Assembly (NCBI GenBank): GCA_035509315.1
Contig: DATJLS010000052.1
Coordinates: forward strand, 17,898 to 81,897
Reading direction: 5' to 3'
DNA length: 64,000 nucleotides
DNA from: JAKAWQ01 sp035509315
GTDB lineage: Bacteria; Pseudomonadota; Alphaproteobacteria; Acetobacterales; Acetobacteraceae
Under the pieces are notes generated by a model that saw only the letters and a list, made by a program, of their open reading frames with translations, had not been told where the DNA came from and ran no database searches. Both the position numbers and the translations under genes were made by a program. Below, piece by piece: positions 7,283 to 15,865 of this stretch; the first letter of the stretch is position 1; the number at the start of each line of letters is the position of its first letter.

Positions 7283-8089
7283 GTGAGCTTGCTTCTCCCG
7301 CCGGTTCTGCTCGCCGGCTGCGGGCGGATGGGCGGAGCGATGCTCGCCGCCTGGTGTGAACTTGGTCTCGCGCCCTCGGTCGTTGTCGATCCTGCGCCTC
7401 GGCTCCCACCCGGAAGTGCTCCGCTCACGGTGGTTGCCGAAGCCGGCGCGGTTCCCGCCGGCTTCGCGCCGGCCGCCGTCATTCTTGCGGTCAAGCCGCA
7501 GCAGGCGGCGGCGGTTCTGCCCCAGTTCGCTCCCTTTGCCGGCAAGGCCGTTTTTCTTTCGATCATGGCCGGCCGCACCGTCGCCGGCATGCGGGCAGCA
7601 CTCGGCCAGTTCGCCGCGGTGGTGCGCGCGATGCCGAACACGCCGGCGGCGATCCGTGCCGGCACCACGGTGGTTTGCGCCGGGCCGGGGGTCGATGCCG
7701 GCCAACGCCGGCTCTGCGACAGCCTGCTCGCCGCCGTCGGCCAGGTTGCCTGGGTGGAAGAGGAAGGGCTTCTCGATCCCGTCACCGCGCTCTCGGGCAG
7801 TGGTCCTGCCTATGTCTTCCTCCTCGCCGAGCTTCTGGAGCGGGCGGGGGTGGAGCAGGGGCTTCCGGCGGGGCTTGCCAGGCTGCTCGCGCGCCGGACG
7901 ATTTCGGGTGCCGGGGCCCTCTTGGATGCCAGCCCCGAAGACGCTGCCCAGCTCCGTGCCGCCGTCACCAGCCCCGGCGGCACAACCGAGCGGGCACTTG
8001 CGGTGCTGATGGAACAGCACGCCTGGCCGGAATCCGTCTCGCGGGCGCTGGCTGCCGCCACCGCGCGCTCGCGCGCTCTCGCAGGGTAG
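7283..8089 (+). CDS. proC: Pyrroline-5-carboxylate reductase
   Basis: A 268-residue enzyme catalysing the last step of proline synthesis, NAD(P)H-dependent reduction of pyrroline-5-carboxylate. The N-terminal Rossmann motif is LLAGCGRMGGAML, and the C-terminal dimerisation domain contains the diagnostic ALSGSGPAYVFLLAE and VTSPGGTTERAL. GTG 7283 gives the usual family length; an in-frame ATG at 7250 would add 11 residues and lies inside the repeat element, so I prefer GTG. RMPNTPA (residues about 114-120) is also conserved. A TetR-fold gene follows after 5 bases, suggesting one transcript. Confidence 0.93.
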   Translation: MSLLLPPVLLAGCGRMGGAMLAAWCELGLAPSVVVDPAPRLPPGSAPLTVVAEAGAVPAGFAPAAVILAVKPQQAAAVLPQFAPFAGKAVFLSIMAGRTVAGMRAALGQFAAVVRAMPNTPAAIRAGTTVVCAGPGVDAGQRRLCDSLLAAVGQVAWVEEEGLLDPVTALSGSGPAYVFLLAELLERAGVEQGLPAGLARLLARRTISGAGALLDASPEDAAQLRAAVTSPGGTTERALAVLMEQHAWPESVSRALAAATARSRALAG

Positions 8090-8094
8090 CTGTC

Positions 8095-8772
8095 ATGTCT
8101 CATTCCCTCTCGCCGTCCGCACCGGCTGATGATGATACGTTCGACCAGACCCTGATCGCTGCGGCTTTCCGGCTTGCCGCGACCGAGGGCTGGCGCAATC
8201 TCCGCATCGCGGCTGCGGCACGCTCCGCCGGTCTGCCGCTTGCCCGCGTCAGACTGCGCTTTCCGACGCGGGGCGTGCTCCTGATCCGGTTCGGACGGCT
8301 GGCCGATGCTGCGGCGCTCGCCGAGCCGGCCGAGGAAGACATCGTGAGGGACCGCCTGTTCGGGATGCTCATGCGTCGGCTCGACGTATTCCAGGCGCAT
8401 CGGGAGGGTGTGCTCGCACTCCTTGAAAGCCTGCCCTTCCGCCCGCGCACCACCCTCTTTCTGGGCCTGCTGACGGAGGCCAGCATGGCCTGGATCCTCG
8501 GCGCCGCGGGCGTCGGCACGAGCGGCATCGCCGGCCGGCTTCGCGTGAAGGGGCTTACCGCCGTCTGGATCTGGACGCTGCGTGCCTGGCAGCGCGACCA
8601 GACAGCGGACCTCGCCCCAACCATGGCCGCCCTCGATGCCGCGCTCAGGCGGGCCGAGCGCGCTGCCGGGTGGCTCTCCTCGATGCCGTTCGCCGGCCCC
8701 GCTCCCAAGACCGCCGTCGCGGACGAGCCCGCGCCGAAGGAAGAGGGCGAGGGAGAGGAAAGCCCGGCCTGA
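8095..8772 (+). CDS. TetR-fold protein (TetR regulator or COQ9-like)
   Basis: A 225-residue mostly helical protein. The N-terminus (FDQTLIAAAFRLAATEGWRN and following) resembles a TetR helix-turn-helix, with a degenerate recognition helix around LPLARVRLRFPTRGVLL. The C-terminal part (VWIWTLRAWQRDQTADLAP, then an alanine-rich helix) also recalls the COQ9 ubiquinone-biosynthesis protein, which shares the TetR fold. Position between proC and a phasin gene does not decide between a regulator of polyhydroxyalkanoate genes and a lipid-binding COQ9 relative. The tail is rich in E, P and A and probably disordered. Confidence 0.6.
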   Translation: MSHSLSPSAPADDDTFDQTLIAAAFRLAATEGWRNLRIAAAARSAGLPLARVRLRFPTRGVLLIRFGRLADAAALAEPAEEDIVRDRLFGMLMRRLDVFQAHREGVLALLESLPFRPRTTLFLGLLTEASMAWILGAAGVGTSGIAGRLRVKGLTAVWIWTLRAWQRDQTADLAPTMAALDAALRRAERAAGWLSSMPFAGPAPKTAVADEPAPKEEGEGEESPA

Positions 8773-8809
8773 CTGGCACGGATGAGACTCTGTCCCCCGG
8801 TTTCCGGCT

Positions 8810-8839
8810 GGGCTAAACCAATTTGGGCTAAACCAATTG
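8810..8839 (+). repeat. Two 15-bp tandem repeats before the phasin gene
   Basis: GGGCTAAACCAATTT (8810-8824) is followed directly by GGGCTAAACCAATTG (8825-8839), 14 of 15 bases identical. It lies in the 140-base gap between the TetR-fold gene and the phasin gene, and is visibly AT-richer than its surroundings. Confidence 0.85.
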
Positions 8840-8912
8840 GAGCAGGCGATCGCTTTCGCGGACCGGCCGTCCTGTCCGGCGGGAGCAGGATCGATGCAGA
8901 GGAGATGGCGCC

Positions 8913-9377
8913 ATGGCAGCAAAACCCGGGGAATCGCAAGGCAAGATGGGAGGGGTCGGCATTCCGGACTTCAGCAGCCTCTTCGCCAATCTCAAGATGC
9001 CCTCGCTTGGCGATGTCGAGCCGTTGGTCCGCGCCCATCAACGCAACATGGAAGCGCTCAGCGGGGCCAACCGGGTCGCGCTCGAAGGCGCGCAGGCCTA
9101 CGCCAAGCGCCATATGGAGATCATCCAGCAGAGTCTGGCCGAGCTCACCCAGTCGCTTCAGGTGCTGGCCGAGCCGGGCGCGCCTCAGACCAAGGCGGCC
9201 CGCCAAGTGGAGCTGATCAAGCAGGCCTATGAGCGTACCGTGGCCAACATGAAGGAGCTTGGGGACCTGATCCAGCGCTCCAACAATGAGGCGATCCAGC
9301 TCCTTAACCAGCGCTTCGCCGAAGCGATGGACGACATCAAGGGCATGATGTCCAAGTCCGGAGAAGGGACGGCCTGA
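8913..9377 (+). CDS. Phasin-family granule-associated protein
   Basis: A 154-residue helical, amphipathic protein of the phasin family, which coats polyhydroxyalkanoate granules in the cytoplasm. LKMPSLGDVEPLVRAHQRNMEALSGANRVALEGAQAYAKR matches the conserved phasin core; this is followed by long helices with few aromatic residues (KQAYERTVANMKELGDLIQRSN). A ribosome binding site (GGAG) precedes ATG 8913. No polymer synthase or depolymerase gene lies in the window. Some phasins have no granule role, so the storage link is family-based. Confidence 0.9.
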   Translation: MAAKPGESQGKMGGVGIPDFSSLFANLKMPSLGDVEPLVRAHQRNMEALSGANRVALEGAQAYAKRHMEIIQQSLAELTQSLQVLAEPGAPQTKAARQVELIKQAYERTVANMKELGDLIQRSNNEAIQLLNQRFAEAMDDIKGMMSKSGEGTA

Positions 9378-9429
9378 GCGAGGGGTCTGCCCGCCCGTCT
9401 CTGTTTTCTTCGATCGCCCGGCGCTTCCG

Positions 9430-10416
9430 ATGCAGCGGCTCGACCAGTTCATGGCGGCAGCCAATGCACGCTACTACGAAGCGGGCGATCCGTTTCGCGA
9501 ATTTGCGACCGCGCCTGAGGTCTGTCAGGCCTTTGGCGAGATTCTCGGGCTCTGGGCAGCCATCGTCTGGGCAGGGCTCGGCCGGCCCGATCCGGTTCTG
9601 CTGGTCGAGCTCGGGCCTGGCCGCGGCACGCTGATGGCGGACGCGCTGCGCGCCACGGCCAAGGTGGCGCCGGACTTTCGCGCTGCGCTCCGGCTTCATC
9701 TGGTCGAAACCTCGTCCACCCTGCGCGCCACGCAGGAGGCGCTCCTGCCCGAGGCGACCTGGCATGTGGCGTTCGAGGATGTGCCATCGGGGCCGATGCT
9801 GTTGCTCGCGAACGAGTTCCTCGATGCCCTGCCGATTCGCCAGTTCGTCCATCGCCCATTCGGCTGGACCGAGCGTTTCGTCACGGAGGAAGGCCGCTTC
9901 CTTGAGCGACCAGCCGGCGTATCGGCTCCCAAGACACCGCCCGATATAGCCTTCGGGGCCGTGATCGAACGCTGCGAGCCTGCGCTTCGCCTCGCGTCCA
10001 AGCTCGGCGCGCGATTGCGCACGGCCCCAGGTGCCGCCCTCTTCATCGATTACGGCCCAGCCGAGAGCGCCCCCGGCGAAAGCCTACAAGCCCTGCGTCA
10101 CGGCCGGCCGGCCGATCCGCTGGCCGAACCCGGCAGTGCCGATCTCTCCGCGCATGTTGATTTTCAGGCCTTTGCGGCTGCGGCGCAGAGTGCCGGCGCG
10201 CTGGTCTCCGGCCCCCTGCCTCAAGGCCTTTTCCTCGCTCGGCTCGGGCTGTTCCGGCGTCTCGACCGGCTCGCGCAGCACCGCGACCCCGCTATCGCGT
10301 CCGCTCTGCTCGCCGCCGGCCGTCGCCTCACGGAGCCGGACGCCATGGGCAGGCTCTTCAAGGTGCTCGGAATCTCGCATCCGGATGTGCTCGGACTGCC
10401 GGGATTTTCGCCATGA
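9430..10416 (+). CDS. SAM-dependent methyltransferase, MidA/NDUFAF7 family
   Basis: A 328-residue protein of the family whose mitochondrial member NDUFAF7 dimethylates an arginine of respiratory complex I during assembly. RLDQFMAAANARYYEAGDPF and FATAPEVCQAFGEILGLW are the family N-terminus, VELGPGRGTLMADALR is the SAM-binding motif I, and LLANEFLDALPIRQFV is the conserved middle block. It is shorter than homologues that carry more N-terminal sequence, but no alternative upstream ATG or GTG exists. Its stop overlaps the pgeF start by 4 bases, a common alphaproteobacterial pairing. Confidence 0.88.
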   Translation: MQRLDQFMAAANARYYEAGDPFREFATAPEVCQAFGEILGLWAAIVWAGLGRPDPVLLVELGPGRGTLMADALRATAKVAPDFRAALRLHLVETSSTLRATQEALLPEATWHVAFEDVPSGPMLLLANEFLDALPIRQFVHRPFGWTERFVTEEGRFLERPAGVSAPKTPPDIAFGAVIERCEPALRLASKLGARLRTAPGAALFIDYGPAESAPGESLQALRHGRPADPLAEPGSADLSAHVDFQAFAAAAQSAGALVSGPLPQGLFLARLGLFRRLDRLAQHRDPAIASALLAAGRRLTEPDAMGRLFKVLGISHPDVLGLPGFSP

Positions 10417-11192
10417 CCAGTATCGCCCCTGCCCTCGGCGTCGCCGGGCTCGGTGCGCCGCATGGTTTCTTCACCCGCCATGGCGGCGTCTCCTCCGGCC
10501 CCTACGCGACGCTCAATTGCGGGCTTGCAAGTGGCGATGCGCGCGAAGCCGTGCTCGAGAACCGGGCACGGGCCGCGCGGGCCGTCGGTGCCGACCCTGC
10601 CCGGCTCTTTTTGCTGAGGCAGGTGCATGGGGCGATGGTCACGCACGTCGGTGACTCATCGTGGGATCCGGGCGCAGGACCGGAAGGGGATGCCATGGTG
10701 AGCAAGCAGCCTGGGGCGACCCTCGGCATCGTCACCGCTGATTGCGCTCCCGTGCTGCTCGTCGACGCCGAGGCCGGTGTCATCGGTGCTGCCCATGCCG
10801 GCTGGCGCGGCGCGGTTGCGGGTGTGCTCGAGGCAACGCTTGCCGCCATGCGGTCCCTCGGCGCCACGCCGGCGCGCATCCGCGCCGCCATCGGCCCCGC
10901 GATCCATCAGCCCTCCTACGAGGTTGGCCCCGATCTTCGCGATTCGGTGCTCGGCAACGATCCGGGAGATGAGCGGTTCTTCGCGGCCGGGCGCCGCGAG
11001 GATCGCTGGTTCTTCGACCTGCCGGGATATTGCGCGGCGCGGCTCACCACTGCCGGCATCGGCCCCATCACCACCCTTGCGGCGGATACGGCCGCCGATC
11101 CTGCGCGTTTCTTCAGCCACCGCCGCCGCACCCTCGCCGGCGGCGGACCGATCGGACACCAGATCTCGCTGATCATGCTGCCTGCCTCATGA
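10413..11192 (+). CDS. pgeF: Peptidoglycan editing factor (YfiH/laccase-domain)
   Basis: A 259-residue cytoplasmic purine-nucleoside-phosphorylase-like fold protein of the YfiH/PgeF family, which corrects mis-incorporated amino acids in peptidoglycan precursors in E. coli. Signature segments are HGGVSSGPYATLNCG, LRQVHGAMV, TADCAPVLLVD and GAAHAGWRGAVAGVLEATL, which hold the metal-binding His and Cys residues. It overlaps both neighbours by 4 bases (methyltransferase before, lipoprotein after), so the three genes are probably translated in concert. Confidence 0.92.
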   Translation: MTSIAPALGVAGLGAPHGFFTRHGGVSSGPYATLNCGLASGDAREAVLENRARAARAVGADPARLFLLRQVHGAMVTHVGDSSWDPGAGPEGDAMVSKQPGATLGIVTADCAPVLLVDAEAGVIGAAHAGWRGAVAGVLEATLAAMRSLGATPARIRAAIGPAIHQPSYEVGPDLRDSVLGNDPGDERFFAAGRREDRWFFDLPGYCAARLTTAGIGPITTLAADTAADPARFFSHRRRTLAGGGPIGHQISLIMLPAS

Positions 11193-12052
11193 GGGCTTGG
11201 CCGCTCCTGCTCCTGCCTCTCGCCCTCGCCGGCTGCGGCGACTTCCCCCGTCCCTTCCAGGGCAATCCGGGGGCGGTGGCGCTTCGCCTTGCCGTGCCGC
11301 CGCCACCCTTGCTCGCGGTGCCTGCTCCGCCCACGGCCCTGCTCTCCGATGCCGCGAGCCGGACCTTCGCCGCGGATGTCGCAACGGCGCTGGCTGACCG
11401 TACCATTCCCGCTGTCGCGGCTCCGACCCGTCGAGGAGACTGGCAGCTTGCGATCGGAGCCTCGCTCGAAGGGGGGCAGGTGATCCCGCGCTACACCGTG
11501 ATCGACCCGATCAGACACACTCAGGGTGCGATCTCCGGCAAGCCTGTACCGGCGGACACCTGGGCGAATGGCGATCCCGCCGCCCTCAAGGAAGCCGCGA
11601 ACGCGGACGCTCCGGCGATTGCCACCTTGCTCACCGATATCGATGCCAGGCTCAAGCGCAGCAATCCCGCCAGCCTGATGAACCGGGAGGCGAAGGTCTA
11701 TTTCGCCGGCGTAGTAAATGCGCCCTATGACGGGGACATAGAGCTTGCCCACGCGCTTCGCGCCGATCTTCCCGGAGTCGGCGTCCCGCTCCAAAGTGCC
11801 AAGAAGGGTGCGGATTTCACGGTGCTTGGCCAAGTCAAGGTAACGCCGGCGCCCGATCCGGGCCAGGTACGGGTCGAGCTGCAATGGGTGGTGACGGACG
11901 CGGAGGGGCGGGAACGCGGCCGCGTTGTCCAGCTCAATGACGTGCCGCTCAAGACCATCGACCCGAGCTGGGCGGAGGTCGCCCCGATGATCACCGAGCA
12001 GGCTGCTTCGGGCATCCACGAGCTCATCGAGAAGGCGCGCGAGGCGCCGTGA
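11189..12052 (+). CDS. Lipoprotein of unknown function
   Basis: A 287-residue precursor with a textbook lipoprotein signal: MRAWPLLLLPLALAGCGDF, lipobox LAGC, cleavage before Cys16. The start ATG overlaps the pgeF stop. Mature sequence is proline-rich at first, then shows a periplasmic alpha/beta pattern; near the end is VRVELQWVVTDAEGRERGRVVQLNDV. I do not recognise a named domain. The coupling to pgeF suggests an envelope role. The residue after the lipidated cysteine is glycine, so an outer-membrane destination is expected by the general sorting rule. Confidence 0.75.
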   Translation: MRAWPLLLLPLALAGCGDFPRPFQGNPGAVALRLAVPPPPLLAVPAPPTALLSDAASRTFAADVATALADRTIPAVAAPTRRGDWQLAIGASLEGGQVIPRYTVIDPIRHTQGAISGKPVPADTWANGDPAALKEAANADAPAIATLLTDIDARLKRSNPASLMNREAKVYFAGVVNAPYDGDIELAHALRADLPGVGVPLQSAKKGADFTVLGQVKVTPAPDPGQVRVELQWVVTDAEGRERGRVVQLNDVPLKTIDPSWAEVAPMITEQAASGIHELIEKAREAP

Positions 12053-12085
12053 GAATTTCGCCGGCCTCGAATCCCATCGGCCCCG

Positions 12086-12127
12086 GTCTCATAGGCAGAG
12101 TCTCATGGGCAGGGTCTCATGGACAGT
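12086..12127 (+). repeat. Three 14-bp tandem repeats downstream of the lipoprotein gene
   Basis: GTCTCATAGGCAGA (12086-12099), GTCTCATGGGCAGG (12100-12113) and GTCTCATGGACAGT (12114-12127) stand in 14-base register in the 205-base gap before prs. Confidence 0.8.
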
Positions 12128-12190
12128 ATGGAGACGCGTTGCTAGAAGGCGCGCGGCCGCGCACCCACCCGTGCGTTCCCACCCCGCGCG

Positions 12191-12235
12191 TCCCCATAAA
12201 GTTTGTCCCCATAAGGTTTCTCCCCACTGGGCGCG
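12191..12235 (+). repeat. 15-bp tandem repeats just upstream of prs
   Basis: TCCCCATAAAGTTTG (12191-12205) and TCCCCATAAGGTTTC (12206-12220) are followed by a decayed third unit, TCCCCACTGGGCGCG (12221-12235). The array ends 22 bases before the prs start codon and so probably lies in its leader. Confidence 0.8.
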
Positions 12236-12257
12236 CTCTCGATCGGACTCCGTGCGC

Positions 12258-13190
<933 letters not shown>

Positions 13191-13212
13191 ATCCGGAGGA
13201 GAATCACGCCCG

Positions 13213-13839
13213 ATGAAGCTCTTCTATTCGCCCGGTGCCTGCTCTCTCGGCATCCATCTTCTGCTCGAGGAGATCGGCAAGCCTTATGAGCTTTCCCTCC
13301 TCCCGATCCGAAACGGCGCGCAGCTCGAGCCAGAATTCACCGCGATCAACCCGAAATCGAAGGTGCCCACCCTCATTCGCGACGATGGTTCGGTGCTGAC
13401 CGAGTTCCCGGCGATCGCCTTTTGGCTGGCCCGCACCAACCCTGAGGCGCGTCTGCTGCCGCCGGATGTCGAGGGTCAGGCGCGGGCGCTCGAGGCGATC
13501 GACTATGCGGTTGCAACCATCCATATGCAGGGATTCACCAGGATCGTCCGGCCCGAGAATTTTTCTCCTGATCCCGCCGAAGCAGAGAAGGAGAAGGTGA
13601 GGGCGCGCGGGCGCGAGATTTTCGAGAAGGGCCTTGCCCTCACGGACAAGTCCCTGAACGGCAAGCGATACGTTGTCGGCCCTTTCTCGATTGCCGATGC
13701 GGCGCTCTTCTATGTCGAATTTTGGGCGTCGAGCCGAGCCAATATCGCGCTTCCCGCCAATTGCGCTGCCCATTATGGGCGCATGAAGGCGCGCCCGGCC
13801 GTCGCCCGGGCGCTCGAGCAGGAAGGACTCGCCGACTGA
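13213..13839 (+). CDS. Glutathione S-transferase family protein
   Basis: A 208-residue two-domain GST. The N-terminal thioredoxin-like domain starts MKLFYSPGACSLGIHLLLEE, with the cysteine at position 10 typical of bacterial beta-class GSTs, and includes the cis-proline segment KSKVPTLI followed by LTEFPAIAFWLA. The C-terminal helical domain contains VVGPFSIADAALFYVEFW, matching the conserved N-capping box (SxAD). It follows prs after 22 bases and touches the next gene directly. Substrate unknown. Confidence 0.9.
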   Translation: MKLFYSPGACSLGIHLLLEEIGKPYELSLLPIRNGAQLEPEFTAINPKSKVPTLIRDDGSVLTEFPAIAFWLARTNPEARLLPPDVEGQARALEAIDYAVATIHMQGFTRIVRPENFSPDPAEAEKEKVRARGREIFEKGLALTDKSLNGKRYVVGPFSIADAALFYVEFWASSRANIALPANCAAHYGRMKARPAVARALEQEGLAD

Positions 13840-14439
13840 ATGTTGCCGGCAATCGGATTCTGGTTCCTTCGTCACGGCGAGACAGACTGGAATGCCAAGG
13901 GCCTTTCCCAGGGGGCGGTGGATGTGCCGCTCAATGCGAACGGCGAGGCACAGGCCGAACGTGCTGCCGCGCTCCTCAAGGGTACCGGCATCGCAACCAT
14001 CGTCGCCTCTCCGCTCGCCCGTGCCCGCCGCACCGCCGAGATGGTCGCCGCGGCGCTCGGCCTTCCCATCAGCTTCGATCCGGAGCTGCGGGAGGTCGCC
14101 TTTGCCGGGCGGGAAGGCCAGCCGCTTGGCCCCTGGTATGACGAATGGGTGGCCGGCATGGCGACCCCAATGGGCGCCGAATCCTTCGCCGAGCTCGCGA
14201 CACGTGCCAAATGCGCGGTGACCCAAGCGCTCGCCCTGCCGGCTCCTGTCCTGATCGTCTCGCACGGCGCACTCTTCCGTGCGCTCCGCGCGGTCATGGG
14301 TCTTCCCGTCACCGTCCGCACGCCGAACGCCGTGCCGATCTTCTGCGCCCCACCGCCGCCCGCTGTGCCGGGGGAGCCTTGGTCGCTGCGCGCGGCCGGG
14401 GCCCTGCCTCTCGTCGGCGATCCTGGGATCAGCGGATAA
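13840..14439 (+). CDS. Histidine phosphatase (phosphoglycerate-mutase-like)
   Basis: A 199-residue branch-1 histidine phosphatase. The catalytic motif LRHGETDWN is at residues 10-18, VASPLARARRTAEM follows, and the second conserved histidine lies in LIVSHGALFRAL. It starts on the base after the GST stop codon, so the pair is presumably co-translated. The family includes cofactor-dependent phosphoglycerate mutases, alpha-ribazole phosphatases and broad small-molecule phosphatases, and nothing in the neighbourhood picks one of these. Confidence 0.88.
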   Translation: MLPAIGFWFLRHGETDWNAKGLSQGAVDVPLNANGEAQAERAAALLKGTGIATIVASPLARARRTAEMVAAALGLPISFDPELREVAFAGREGQPLGPWYDEWVAGMATPMGAESFAELATRAKCAVTQALALPAPVLIVSHGALFRALRAVMGLPVTVRTPNAVPIFCAPPPPAVPGEPWSLRAAGALPLVGDPGISG

Positions 14440-14542
14440 TCTCGACGTAAGGCCGTTGCGCCGCATCGGATGATCGGCTAGATGGTCCGCCGCGCTGGCG
14501 CCGAAGGGTGCCGGCGCGTGATGTTTTGAAGGGGGGCTGTTC

Positions 14543-15241
14543 ATGGCCAACCGGGTGACGATCGAAGCCGAACAGCGGCAAAGAGGCGGTAAGGGCGCTG
14601 CCCGCGCGACGCGCCGCGCCGGCAAGGTGCCTGGCGTGGTGTACGGCGCGAGCCGGCCGCCGGAACTCATCGCGCTCGACCCGCGGGTGGTGCTGCGTGA
14701 GATCCACCATAGCGGCTGGCGCTCGCGCATCTACGATCTCACGCTCGCCGGAACGGCCACCCGCGCCCTGCTCCGTGACGTCCAGGTCCACCCTCTGACC
14801 GACCTGCCCGAGCATGTGGACTTTCAGCGCCTCACCGCCGGTCAGCCGATCCGCGTCGCCGTTGATGTTCTGTTCACCAACGAGGTGGCCAGCCCGGGCC
14901 TGAAGCGCGGTGGAGTCCTCAATATCGTGCGCCACAGCGTCGATGTGTATTGCGATCCGGAAAAGGTGCCGGATCATTTCGAGGCCGATCTTGGCGGCCT
15001 CGACATCAATGATACCGTGCGCTGGTCGAGCCTGAAAAATACCGAGGGAACGCGCCCGATCATCGCCGATCGGGACTTCGTCGTCGCCTCGGTCGCTCCG
15101 CCCACCAAGATGGCCGAAGTCACCGCCGAAGCCCCAGTTGCAGCGACGGCTGCAGCCACGCCTGCCGGAGCGGCCAAGCCGGCCACGGCCGCGAAGCCGA
15201 CTGCGTCTGCGAAGCCGGCTGCGTCTGCGAAGAAGGAGTGA
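14543..15241 (+). CDS. rplY: 50S ribosomal protein L25/Ctc-type
   Basis: A 232-residue long-form L25 (TL5/CTC type) that binds 5S rRNA. The N-terminal 5S-binding domain includes QRGGKGAARATRRAGKVPGVVYG. A CTC beta domain follows, with GGVLNIVRHSVDVYC and the final segment DRDFVVASVAPP. The tail is an alanine/lysine-rich repeat (AKPAASAK-type) about 50 residues long, common in alphaproteobacterial L25. An AAGGGGGG ribosome binding site precedes ATG 14543. Order rplY-pth-ychF is widely conserved and probably one transcript. Confidence 0.95.
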   Translation: MANRVTIEAEQRQRGGKGAARATRRAGKVPGVVYGASRPPELIALDPRVVLREIHHSGWRSRIYDLTLAGTATRALLRDVQVHPLTDLPEHVDFQRLTAGQPIRVAVDVLFTNEVASPGLKRGGVLNIVRHSVDVYCDPEKVPDHFEADLGGLDINDTVRWSSLKNTEGTRPIIADRDFVVASVAPPTKMAEVTAEAPVAATAAATPAGAAKPATAAKPTASAKPAASAKKE

Positions 15242-15286
15242 TCTTCGCTTCGTCGAGGCGGGCCCCATCGAAGCGGGGGTAGGCCT

Positions 15287-15865
15287 GTGCTGCTTTGGGT
15301 TGGGCTCGGCAATCCCGAGCCCGGCATGGTGTTCAACCGGCACAATATCGGGTTCATGGCGCTGGACACGATTGTTGCGCGCCATGGGTTTTCCGACTGG
15401 CGGCGGCGGTTTCGCGGCCTGATCGCCGAGGGGATGGTCGGTGGGCAGAAGGTGCTGGCCTTGAAGCCGCTCACCTACATGAATCTTTCCGGGGAATCGG
15501 TGCAGGCGACAGCAAGTTTTTACAAATTGCCCGTGGGCGCGATCACGGTCTTTCACGACGAGATCGATCTTGCCCCCGGCAAGGTGCGGGTGAAGCTGGA
15601 CGGCGGTGCCGCCGGACATAACGGGTTGCGCAGCATCGACCGCTCCCTGGGGGATCAGGGCTATTGGCGGGTGCGGCTCGGGGTCGGCCATCCCGGAAAG
15701 GAGCGGGTGCTTGGCCATGTGCTTGGGGATTTCTCGCGCCAGGATCGGGAAGAATGGCTTGAAGCGCTGCTTGGCGCAGTGGCGGAGCAGGCGCCCCTGC
15801 TGGTCGAAGAGCGGGCGGAAGCCTTCATGTCCAAGGTCGCTTCGGCGATCCAGGGACCGGCCTGA
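15287..15865 (+). CDS. pth: Peptidyl-tRNA hydrolase
   Basis: A 192-residue enzyme that releases peptides from peptidyl-tRNA that has dropped off the ribosome. Motifs are VGLGNPEPGMVFNRHNIGFMALD (with the asparagine and catalytic histidine), KPLTYMNLSG and DEIDLAPGKVRVK...GGAAGHNGLRSI. The start is GTG 15287, giving MLLWVGLGNPEPG, the standard N-terminus. The TGA stop overlaps the ychF ATG by one base. Confidence 0.95.
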   Translation: MLLWVGLGNPEPGMVFNRHNIGFMALDTIVARHGFSDWRRRFRGLIAEGMVGGQKVLALKPLTYMNLSGESVQATASFYKLPVGAITVFHDEIDLAPGKVRVKLDGGAAGHNGLRSIDRSLGDQGYWRVRLGVGHPGKERVLGHVLGDFSRQDREEWLEALLGAVAEQAPLLVEERAEAFMSKVASAIQGPA

